Positions 48,801-61,000 of a stretch of 64,000 nucleotides of DNA are shown piece by piece; the stretch's first letter is position 1, and each line of letters opens with the position of its first letter. The notes under the pieces are model-generated. The model saw only the letters and a list, made by a program, of their open reading frames with translations, was not told where the DNA came from and made no database searches. Source of the DNA: Parapristionchus giblindavisi (Eukaryota > Nematoda > Chromadorea > Rhabditida > Diplogasteridae); contig CALSFV010000219.1 of assembly GCA_943737045.1 (NCBI GenBank), positions 930,001 to 994,000 of the forward strand, written 5' to 3'. The translations under genes and the position numbers were made by a program.

Positions 48801-51370
48801 AAATACTCAGAATTTTTTGCTCTTTCGTTTGGTATATGACACGCTGGGTCTAGCAGAAAATTTTTCATGTCAGGTATACTTTTGGTCTTATCAGAGTGAA
48901 AGCTACTTTTGTACTTTGGGCATTGTGGAATCAACACAGGATAACAGTTTGACATGAACTGAAGTGTAGATTATTCAGAATTTTTTGCTCTTTCACGTGG
49001 TATATGCTACGATAAGTTTCGATAAAGCATTGACATGTCACGAATTCTTTATTGCCAAAAATGCATAATTCAATTTTGTAAATTCGGCTGAAGTGCCCGT
49101 TGTTCAACATGGGAACGAGCAAAATACTCAGAATTTTTTGCTCTTTCGTTTGGTATATGACACACTGGGTCTAGCAGAAAATTATTCATGTCAGGTATTG
49201 TTTTGGTCTTATCGGAGTGAAAGCTACTTTTGTACTTTGGGCATTGTGGAATCAACACAAGATTACAGTTTGACATGAACTGAAGTGTAGATTATTCAGA
49301 ATTTTTTGCTCTTTCACGTGGTATATGCTACGATAAGTTTAGATTAAATATTGGCGTGTCACGAATTCTTTAATGCTAAAAATGCATGGTTCAATGTTGC
49401 TAATTCGGCTGGAGCGGCCGTTGTTCAACATGGAACGTTGCAAAATACTCAGAATTTTTTGCTCTTTCGTTTGGTATGTGACACGCTGGGTCTAGCAGAA
49501 AATTTTTCATGTCAGGTATAATTTTGGTCTTATCAGAGTGAAAGCTACTTTTGTACTTTGGGCATTGTGGAATCAACACAAGATAACAGTTTGACATGAA
49601 CTGAAGTGTAGATTATTCAGAATTTTTTGCTCTTTCACGTGGTATATGCTACGATACTTTTGTACTTTGGGCATTGTGGAATCAACACAAAATTACAGTT
49701 TGACATGAACTGAAGTGTAGATTATTCAGAATTTTTTGCTCTTTCACGTGGTATATGCTACGATAAGTTTAGATTAAATATTGGCGTGTCACGAATTCTT
49801 TAATGCTAAAAATGCATGGTTCAATGTTGCTAATTCGGCTGGAGCGGCCGTTGTTCAACATGGGAACGAGCAAAATACTCAGAATTTTTTGCTCTTTCGT
49901 TTGGTATATGACACACTGGGTCTAGCAGAAAATTATTCATGTCAGGTATTGTTTTGGTCTTATCGGAGTGAAAGCTACTTTTGTACTTTGGGCATTGTGG
50001 AATCAACACAAGATTACAGTTTGACATGAACTGAAGTGTAGATTATTCAGAATTTTTTGCTCTTTCACGTGGTATATGCTACGATAAGTTTAGATTAAAT
50101 ATTGGCGTGTCACGAATTCTTTAATGCTAAAAATGCATGGTTCAATGTTGCTAATTCGGCTGGAGCGGCCGTTGTTCAACATGGAACGTTGCAAAATACT
50201 CAGAATTTTTTGCTCTTTCGTTTGGTATATGACACGCTGGGTCTAGCAGAAAATTTTTCATGTCAGGTATTCTTTTGGTCTTATCAGAGTGAAAGCTACT
50301 TTTGTACTTTGGGCATTGTGGAATCAACACAAAATTACAGTTTGACATGAACTGAAGTGTAGATTATTCAGAATTTTTTGCTCTTTCACGTGGTATATGC
50401 TACGATAAGTTTAGATTAAATATTGGCGTGTCACGAATTCTTTAATGCTAAAAATGCATGGTTCAATGTTGTTAATTCGGCTGGAGCGGCCGTTGTTCAA
50501 CATGGAACGTTGCAAAATACTCAGAATTTTTTGCTCTTTCGTTTGGTATATGACACACTGGGTCTAGCAGAAAATTATTCATGTCAGGTATTGTTTTGGT
50601 CTTATCGGAGTGAAAGCTACTTTTGTACTTTGGGCATTGTGGAATCAACACAAGATTACAGTTAGATATGAACTGAAGTGTAGATTATTCAGAATTTTTT
50701 GCTCTTTCACGTGGTATATGCTACGATAAGTTTAGATTAAATATTGGCGTGTCACGAATTCTTTAATGCTAAAAATGCATGGTTCAATGTTGCTAATTCG
50801 GCTGGAGCGGCCGTTGTTCAACATGGAACGTTGCAAAATACTCAGAATGTTTTGCTCTTTCGTTTGGTATATGACACGCTGGGTCTAGCAGAAAATTTTT
50901 CATGTCAGGTATACTTTTGGTCTTATCAGAGTGAAAGCTACTTTTGTACTTTGGGCATTGTGGAATCAACACAAGATAACAGTTTGACATGAACTGAAGT
51001 GTAGATTATTCAGAATTTTTTGCTCTTTCACGTGGTATATGCTACGATAAGTTTCGATAAAGCATTGACATGTCACGAATTCTTTATTGCCAAAAATGCA
51101 TAATTCAATTTTGTAAATTCGGCTGAAGTGCCCGTTGTTCAACATGGGAACGAGCAAAATACTCAGAATTTTTTGCTCTTTCGTTTGGTATATGACACAC
51201 TGGGTCTAGCAGAAAATTATTCATGTCAGGTATTGTTTTGGTCTTATCGGAGTGAAAGCTACTTTTGTACTTTGGGCATTGTGGAATCAACACAAGATTA
51301 CAGTTTGACATGAACTGAAGTGTAGATTATTCAGAATTTTTTGCTCTTTCACGTGGTATATGCTACGATA
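45805..51370 (+). repeat. Domain 7: B/A chimera-rich block
   Basis: Unit starts: A2 45805; B/A 46126; B/A 46447; B 46768; Bv/A 47089; B 47410; A2 47731; B/A 48052; B 48373; B 48694; A 49015; Bc 49336; S 49657; B/A 49766; B 50087; Bv/A 50408; B 50729; A 51050. The B/A chimeras here begin as B up to 'gagcggccg' and switch to A at 'catgggaacgagc', a different switch point from the unit at 1068. The two Bv/A units (47089, 50408) switch later, before 'gacacactggg', and both end 'gttagatatg'. B units 46768, 48373 and 50087 share 'gtattcttttgg'. The series B/A, B(tattc), then B or Bv/A, occurs three times (46447, 48052, 49766). Confidence 0.9.
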
Positions 51371-54300
51371 AGTTTAGATTAAATATTGGCGTGTCACGAA
51401 TTCTTTAATGCTAAAAATGCATGGTTCAATGTTGCTAATTCGGCTGGAGCGGCCGTTGTTCAACATGGAACGTTGCAAAATACTCAGAATTTTTTGCTCT
51501 TTCGTTTGGTATGTGACACGCTGGGTCTAGCAGAAAATTTTTCATGTCAGGTATACTTTTGGTCTTATCAGAGTGAAAGCTACTTTTGTACTTTGGGCAT
51601 TGTGGAATCAACACAAGATAACAGTTTGACATGAACTGAAGTGTAGATTATTCAGAATTTTTTGCTCTTTCACGTGGTATATGCTACGATAAGTTTAGAT
51701 TAAATATTGGCGTGTCACGAATTCTTTAATGCTAAAAATGCATGGTTCAATGTTGCTAATTCGGCTGGAGCGGCCGTTGTTCAACATGGAACGTTGCAAA
51801 TACTCAGAATTTTTTGCTCTTTCGTTTGGTATATGACACGCTGGGTCTAGCAGAAAATTTTTCATGTCAGGTATACTTTTGGTCTTATCAGAGTGAAAGC
51901 TACTTTTGTACTTTGGGCATTGTGGAATCAACACAAGATTACAGTTTGACATGAACTGAAGTGTTGATTATTCAGAATTTTTTGCTCTTTCACGTGGTAT
52001 ATGCTACGATAAGTTTAGATTAAATATTGGCGTGTCACGAATTCTTTAATGCTAAAAATGCATGGTTCAATGTTGTTAATTCGGCTGGAGCGGCCGTTGT
52101 TCAACATGGAACGTTGCAAAATACTCAGAATTTTTTGCTCTTTCGTTTGGTATATGACACGCTGGGTCTAGCAGAAAATTTTTCATGTCAGGTATACTTT
52201 TGGTCTTATCAGAGTGAAAGCTACTTTTGTACTTTGGGCATTGTGGAATCAACACAAGATAACAGTTTGACATGAACTGAAGTGTAGATTATTCAGAATT
52301 TTTTGCTCTTTCACGTGGTATATGCTACGATACTTTTGTACTTTGGGCATTGTGGAATCAACACAAAATTACAGTTTGACATGAACTGAAGTGTAGATTA
52401 TTCAGAATTTTTCGCTCTTTCACGTGGTATATGCTACGATAAGTTTAGATTAAATAATGGCGTGTCACGAATTCTTTAATGCTAAAAATGCATGGTTCAA
52501 TGTTGCTAATTCGGCTGGAGCGGCCGTTGTTCAACATGGAACGATGCAAATACTCAGAATTTTTTGCTCTTTCGTTTGGTATGTGACACGCTGGGTCTAG
52601 CAGAAAATTTTTCATGTCAGGTATACTTTTGGTCTTATCAGAGTGAAAGCTACTTTTGTACTTTGGGCATTGTGGAATCAACACAAGATAACAGTTTGAC
52701 ATGAACTGAAGTGTAGATTATTCAGAATTTTTTGCTCTTTCACGTGGTATATGCTACGATACTTTTGTACTTTGGGCATTGTGGAATCAACACAAAATTA
52801 CAGTTTGACATGAACTGAAGTGTAGATTATTCAGAATTTTTTGCTCTTTCACGTGGTATATGCTACGATAAGTTTAGATTAAATATTGGCGTGTCACGAA
52901 TTCTTTAATGCTAAAAATGCATGGTTCAATGTTGCTAATTCGGCTGGAGCGGCCGTTGTTCAACATGGAACGTTGCAAAATACTCAGAATTTTTTGCTCT
53001 TTCGTTTGGTATGTGACACGCTGGGTCTAGCAGAAAATTTTTCATGTCAGGTATACTTTTGGTCTTATCAGAGTGAAAGCTACTTTTGTACTTTGGGCAT
53101 TGTGGAATCAACACAAGATAACAGTTTGACATGAACTGAAGTGTAGATTATTCAGAATTTTTTGCTCTTTCACGTGGTATATGCTACGATAAGTTTAGAT
53201 TAAATATTGGCGTGTCACGAATTCTTTAATGCTAAAAATGCATGGTTCAATGTTGCTAATTCGGCTGGAGCGGCCGTTGTTCAACATGGAACGTTGCAAA
53301 TACTCAGAATTTTTTGCTCTTTCGTTTGGTATATGACACGCTGGGTCTAGCAGAAAATTTTTCATGTCAGGTATACTTTTGGTCTTATCAGAGTGAAAGC
53401 TACTTTTGTACTTTGGGCATTGTGGAATCAACACAAGATTACAGTTTGACATGAACTGAAGTGTTGATTATTCAGAATTTTTTGCTCTTTCACGTGGTAT
53501 ATGCTACGATAAGTTTAGATTAAATATTGGCGTGTCACGAATTCTTTAATGCTAAAAATGCATGGTTCAATGTTGTTAATTCGGCTGGAGCGGCCGTTGT
53601 TCAACATGGAACGTTGCAAAATACTCAGAATTTTTTGCTCTTTCGTTTGGTATATGACACGCTGGGTCTAGCAGAAAATTTTTCATGTCAGGTATACTTT
53701 TGGTCTTATCAGAGTGAAAGCTACTTTTGTACTTTGGGCATTGTGGAATCAACACAAGATAACAGTTTGACATGAACTGAAGTGTAGATTATTCAGAATT
53801 TTTTGCTCTTTCACGTGGTATATGCTACGATACTTTTGTACTTTGGGCATTGTGGAATCAACACAAAATTACAGTTTGACATGAACTGAAGTGTAGATTA
53901 TTCAGAATTTTTCGTTCTTTCACGTGGTATATGCTACGATAAGTTTAGATTAAATAATGGCGTGTCACGAATTCTTTAATGCTAAAAATGCATGGTTCAA
54001 TGTTGCTAATTCGGCTGGAGCGGCCGTTGTTCAACATGGAACGATGCAAATACTCAGAATTTTTTGCTCTTTCGTTTGGTATGTGACACGCTGGGTCTAG
54101 CAGAAAATTTTTCATGTCAGGTATACTTTTGGTCTTATCAGAGTGAAAGCTACTTTTGTACTTTGGGCATTGTGGAATCAACACAAGATAACAGTTTGAC
54201 ATGAACTGAAGTGTAGATTATTCAGAATTTTTTGCTCTTTCACGTGGTATATGCTACGATACTTTTGTACTTTGGGCATTGTGGAATCAACACAAAATTA

Positions 54301-55011
54301 CAGTTTGACATGAACTGAAGTGTAGATTATTCAGAATTTTTTGCTCTTTCACGTGGTATATGCTACGATAAGTTTAGATTAAATATTGGCGTGTCACGAA
54401 TTCTTTAATGCTAAAAATGCATGGTTCAATGTTGCTAATTCGGCTGGAGCGGCCGTTGTTCAACATGGAACGTTGCAAATACTCAGAATTTTTTGCTCTT
54501 TCGTTTGGTATATGACACGCTGGGTCTAGCAGAAAATTTTTCATGTCAGGTATACTTTTGGTCTTATCAGAGTGAAAGCTACTTTTGTACTTTGGGCATT
54601 GTGGAATCAACACAAGATTACAGTTTGACATGAACTGAAGTGTTGATTATTCAGAATTTTTTGCTCTTTCACGTGGTATATGCTACGATAAGTTTAGATT
54701 AAATATTGGCGTGTCACGAATTCTTTAATGCTAAAAATGCATGGTTCAATGTTGTTAATTCGGCTGGAGCGGCCGTTGTTCAACATGGAACGTTGCAAAA
54801 TACTCAGAATTTTTTGCTCTTTCGTTTGGTATATGACACGCTGGGTCTAGCAGAAAATTTTTCATGTCAGGTATACTTTTGGTCTTATCAGAGTGAAAGC
54901 TACTTTTGTACTTTGGGCATTGTGGAATCAACACAAGATAACAGTTTGACATGAACTGAAGTGTAGATTATTCAGAATTTTTTGCTCTTTCACGTGGTAT
55001 ATGCTACGATA
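51371..55011 (+). repeat. Domain 8: 1500-bp repeat block
   Basis: Bc 51371, Bd 51692, Bv 52012, S 52333, Bd 52442, S 52762 form a 1500-bp unit. It is repeated as Bc 52871, Bd 53192, Bv 53512, S 53833, Bd 53942, S 54262, and followed by Bd 54371 and Bv 54691. The Bd units at 52442 and 53942 share 'taaataatgg', 'aacgatgcaaat' and 'tatgtgac', none of which co-occurs elsewhere. The preceding S units share 'gaatttttcg', and the second has one further change ('cgttcttt'). Confidence 0.94.
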
Positions 55012-58000
55012 AGTTTCGATAAAGCATTGACATGTCACGAATTCTTTATTGCCAAAAATGCATAATTCAATTTTGTAAATTCGGCTGAAGTGCCCGTTGT
55101 TCAACATGGGAACGAGCAAAATACTCAGAATTTTTTGCTCTTTCGTTTAGTATATGACACGCTGGGTCTAGCAGAAAATTATTCATGTCAGGTATTCTTT
55201 TGATCTTATCAGAGTGAAAGCTACTTTTGTACTTTGGGCATTGTGGAATCAACACAAGATTACAGTTTGACATGAACTGAAGTGTAGATTATTCAGATTT
55301 TTTTGCTCTTTCACGTGGTACATGCTACGATAAGTTTAGATTAAATATTGGCGTGTCACGAATTCTTTAATGCTAAAAATGCATGGTTCAATGTTGCTAA
55401 TTCGGCTGGAGCGGCCGTTGTTCAACATGGAACGTTGCAAAATACTCAGAATTTTTTGCTCTTTCGTTTGGTATATGACACGCTGGGTCTAGCAGAAAAT
55501 TTTTCATGTGAGGTATTCTTTTGCTCTTATCAGAGTGAAAGCTACTTTTGTACTTTGGGCATTGTGGAATCAACACAAAATTACAGTTTGACATGAACTG
55601 AAGTGTAGATTATTCAGAATTTTTTGCTCTTTCACGTGGTATATGCTACGATAAGTTTAGATTAAATATTGGCGTGTCACGAATTCTTTAATGCTAAAAA
55701 TGCATGGTTCAATGTTGCTAATTCGGCTGGAGCGGCCGTTGTTCAACATGGGAACGTGCAAAATACTCAGAATTTTTTGCTCTTTCGTTTGGTATATGAC
55801 ACGCTGGGTCTAGCAGAAAATTTTTCATGTCAGGTATTCTTTTGGTCTTATCAGAGTGAAAGCTACTTTTGTACTTTGGGCATTGTGGAATCAACACAAA
55901 ATTACAGTTTGACATGAACTGAAGTGAAGATTATTCAGAATTTTTTGCTCTTTCACGTGGTATATGCTACGATAAGTTTAGATTAAATATTGGCGTGTCA
56001 CGAATTCTTTAATGCTAAAAATGCATGGTTCAATGTTGTTAATTCGGCTGGAGCGGCCGTTGTTCAACAGGGAACGTTGCAAAATACTCAGAATTTTTTG
56101 CTCTTTCGTTTGGTATATGACACGCTGGGTTTAGCAGAAAATTTTTCATGTCAGGTATACTTTTGGTCTTATCAGAGTGAAAGCTACTTTTGTACTTTGG
56201 GCATTGTGGAATCAACACAAGATTACAGTTTGACATGAACTGAAGTGTAGATTATTCAGAATTTTTTGCTCTTTCACGTGGTATATGCTACGATAAGTTT
56301 AGATTAAATATTGGCGTGTCACGAATTCTTTATTGCCAAAAATGCATAATTCAATTTTGTAAATTCGGCTGAAGTGCCCGTTGTTCAACATGGGAACGAG
56401 CAAAATACTCAGAATTTTTTGCTCTTTCGTTTAGTATATGACACGCTGGGTCTAGCAGAAAATTATTCATGTCAGGTATTCTTTTGATCTTATCAGAGTG
56501 AAAGCTACTTTTGTACTTTGGGCATTGTGGAATCAACACAAGATTACAGTTTGACATGAACTGAAGTGTAGATTATTCAGAATTTTTTGCTCTTTCACGT
56601 GGTATATGCTACGATAAGTTTAGATTAAATATTGGCGTGTCACGAATTCTTTAATGCTAAAAATGCATTTTTCAATGTTGCTAATTCGGCTGGAGCGGCC
56701 GTTGTTCAACATGGAACGTTGCAAAATACTCAGAATTTTTTGCTCTTTCGTTTGGTATATGACACGCTGGGTCTAGCAGAAAATTTTTCATGTGAGGTAT
56801 TCTTTTGCTCTTATCAGAGTGAAAGCTACTTTTGTACTTTGGGCATTGTGGAATCAACACAAAATTACAGTTTGACATGAACTGAAGTGTAGATTATTCA
56901 GAATTTTTTGCTCTTTCACGTGGTATATGCTACGATAAGTTTAGATTAAATATTGGCGTGTCACGAATTCTTTAATGCTAAAAATGCATGGTTCAATGTT
57001 GCTAATTCGGCTGGAGCGGCCGTTGTTCAACATGGGAACATGCAAAATACTCAGAATTTTTTGCTCTTTCGTTTGGTATATGACACGCTGGGTCTAGCAG
57101 AAAATTTTTCATGTCAGGTATTCTTTTGGTCTTATCAGAGTGAAAGCTACTTTTGTACTTTGGGCATTGTGGAATCAACACAAAATTACAGTTTGACATG
57201 AACTGAAGTGTAGATTATTCAGAATTTTTTGCTCTTTCACGTGGTATATGCTACGATAAGTTTAGATTAAATATTGGCGTGTCACGAATTCTTTAATGCT
57301 AAAAATGCATGGTTCAATGTTGTTAATTCGGCTGGAGCGGCCGTTGTTCAACATGGAACGTTGCAAAATACTCAGAATTTTTTGCTCTTTCGTTTGGTAT
57401 ATGACACGCTGGGTTTAGCAGAAAATTTTTCATGTCAGGTATACTTTTGGTCTTATCAGAGTGAAAGCTACTTTTGTACTTTGGGCATTGTGGAATCAAC
57501 ACAAGATTACAGTTTGACATGAACTGAAGTGTAGATTATTCAGAATTTTTTGCTCTTTCACGTGGTATATGCTACGATAAGTTTAGATTAAATATTGGCG
57601 TGTCACGAATTCTTTAATGCTAAAAATGCATGGTTCAATGTTGCTAATTCGGCTGGAGCGGCCGTTGTTCAACATGGAACGTTGCAAATACTCAGAATTT
57701 TTTGCTCTTTCGTTTGGTATATGACACGCTGGGTCTAGCAGAAAATTTTTCATGTCAGGTATACTTTTGGTCTTATCAGAGTGAAAGCTACTTTTGTACT
57801 TTGGGCATTGTGGAATCAACACAAGATTACAGTTTGACATGAACTGAAGTGTTGATTATTCAGAATTTTTTGCTCTTTCACGTGGTATATGCTACGATAA
57901 GTTTAGATTAAATATTGGCGTGTCACGAATTCTTTAATGCTAAAAATGCATGGTTCAATGTTGTTAATTCGGCTGGAGCGGCCGTTGTTCAACATGGAAC

Positions 58001-61000
58001 GTTGCAAAATACTCAGAATTTTTTGCTCTTTCGTTTGGTATATGACACGCTGGGTCTAGCAGAAAATTTTTCATGTCAGGTATACTTTTGGTCTTATCAG
58101 AGTGAAAGCTACTTTTGTACTTTGGGCATTGTGGAATCAACACAAGATAACAGTTTGACATGAACTGAAGTGTAGATTATTCAGAATTTTTTGCTCTTTC
58201 ACGTGGTATATGCTACGATACTTTTGTACTTTGGGCATTGTGGAATCAACACAAAATTACAGTTTGACATGAACTGAAGTGTAGATTATTCAGAATTTTT
58301 TGCTCTTTCACGTGGTATATGCTACGATAAGTTTAGATTAAATATTGGCGTGTCACGAATTCTTTAATGCTAAAAATGCATGGTTCAATGTTGCTAATTC
58401 GGCTGGAGCGGCCGTTGTTCAACATGGAACGTTGCAAATACTCAGAATTTTTTGCTCTTTCGTTTGGTATATGACACGCTGGGTCTAGCAGAAAATTTTT
58501 CATGTCAGGTATACTTTTGGTCTTATCAGAGTGAAAGCTACTTTTGTACTTTGGGCATTGTGGAATCAACACAAGATTACAGTTTGACATGAACTGAAGT
58601 GTTGATTATTCAGAATTTTTTGCTCTTTCACGTGGTATATGCTACGATAAGTTTAGATTAAATATTGGCGTGTCACGAATTCTTTAATGCTAAAAATGCA
58701 TGGTTCAATGTTGTTAATTCGGCTGGAGCGGCCGTTGTTCAACATGGAACGTTGCAAAATACTCAGAATTTTTTGCTCTTTCGTTTGGTATATGACACGC
58801 TGGGTCTAGCAGAAAATTTTTCATGTCAGGTATACTTTTGGTCTTATCAGAGTGAAAGCTACTTTTGTACTTTGGGCATTGTGGAATCAACACAAGATAA
58901 CAGTTTGACATGAACTGAAGTGTAGATTATTCAGAATTTTTTGCTCTTTCACGTGGTATATGCTACGATAAGTTTCGATAAAGCATTGACATGTCACGAA
59001 TTCTTTATTGCCAAAAATGCATAATTCAATTTTGTAAATTCGGCTGAAGTGCCCGTTGTTCAACATGGGAACGAGCAAAATACTCAGAATTTTTTGCTCT
59101 TTCGTTTAGTATATGACACGCTGGGTCTAGCAGAAAATTATTCATGTCAGGTATTCTTTTGATCTTATCAGAGTGAAAGCTACTTTTGTACTTTGGGCAT
59201 TGTGGAATCAACACAAGATTACAGTTTGACATGAACTGAAGTGTAGATTATTCAGAATTTTTTGCTCTTTCACGTGGTATATGCTACGATAAGTTTAGAT
59301 TAAATATTGGCGTGTCACGAATTCTTTAATGCTAAAAATGCATGGTTCAATGTTGCTAATTCGGCTGGAGCGGCCGTTGTTCAACATGGAACGTTGCAAA
59401 ATACTCAGAATTTTTTGCTCTTTCGTTTGGTATATGACACGCTGGGTCTAGCAGAAAATTTTTCATGTGAGGTATTCTTTTGCTCTTATCAGAGTGAAAG
59501 CTACTTTTGTACTTTGGGCATTGTGGAATCAACACAAAATTACAGTTTGACATGAACTGAAGTGTAGATTATTCAGAATTTTTTGCTCTTTCACGTGGTA
59601 TATGCTACGATAAGTTTAGATTAAATATTGGCGTGTCACGAATTCTTTAATGCTAAAAATGCATGGTTCAATGTTGCTAATTCGGCTGGAGCGGCCGTTG
59701 TTCAACATGGGAACGTGCAAAATACTCAGAATTTTTTGCTCTTTCGTTTGGTATATGACACGCTGGGTCTAGCAGAAAATTTTTCATGTCAGGTATTCTT
59801 TTGGTCTTATCAGAGTGAAAGCTACTTTTGTACTTTGGGCATTGTGGAATCAACACAAAATTACAGTTTGACATGAACTGAAGTGTAGATTATTCAGAAT
59901 TTTTTGCTCTTTCACGTGGTATATGCTACGATAAGTTTAGATTAAATATTGGCGTGTCACGAATTCTTTAATGCTAAAAATGCATGGTTCAATGTTGTTA
60001 ATTCGGCTGGAGCGGCCGTTGTTCAACATGGAACGTTGCAAAATACTCAGAATTTTTTGCTCTTTCGTTTGGTATATGACACGCTGGGTTTAGCAGAAAA
60101 TTTTTCATGTCAGGTATACTTTTGGTCTTATCAGAGTGAAAGCTACTTTTGTACTTTGGGCATTGTGGAATCAACACAAAATTACAGTTTGACATGAACT
60201 GAAGTGTAGATTATTCAGAATTTTTTGCTCTTTCACGTGGTATATGCTACGATAAGTTTAGATTAAATATTGGCGTGTCACGAATTCTTTAATGCTAAAA
60301 ATGCATGGTTCAATGTTGCTAATTCGGCTGGAGCGGCCGTTGTTCAACATGGGAACGTGCAAAATACTCAGAATTTTTTGCTCTTTCGTTTGGTATATGA
60401 CACGCTGGGTTTAGCAGAAAATTTTTCATGTCAGGTATACTTTTGGTCTTATCAGAGTGAAAGCTACTTTTGTACTTTGGGCATTGTGGAATCAACACAA
60501 AATTACAGTTTGACATGAACTGAAGTGTAGATTATTCAGAATTTTTTGCTCTTTCACGTGGTATATGCTACGATAAGTTTAGATTAAATATTGGCGTGTC
60601 ACGAATTCTTTAATGCTAAAAATGCATGGTTCAATGTTGCTAATTCGGCTGGAGCGGCCGTTGTTCAACATGGGAACGTGCAAAATACTCAGAATTTTTT
60701 GCTCTTTCGTTTGGTATATGACACGCTGGGTCTAGCAGAAAATTTTTCATGTCAGGTATTCTTTTGGTCTTATCAGAGTGAAAGCTACTTTTGTACTTTG
60801 GGCATTGTGGAATCAACACAAAATTACAGTTTGACATGAACTGAAGTGTAGATTATTCAGAATTTTTTGCTCTTTCACGTGGTATATGCTACGATAAGTT
60901 TAGATTAAATATTGGCGTGTCACGAATTCTTTAATGCTAAAAATGCATGGTTCAATGTTGTTAATTCGGCTGGAGCGGCCGTTGTTCAACATGGAACGTT

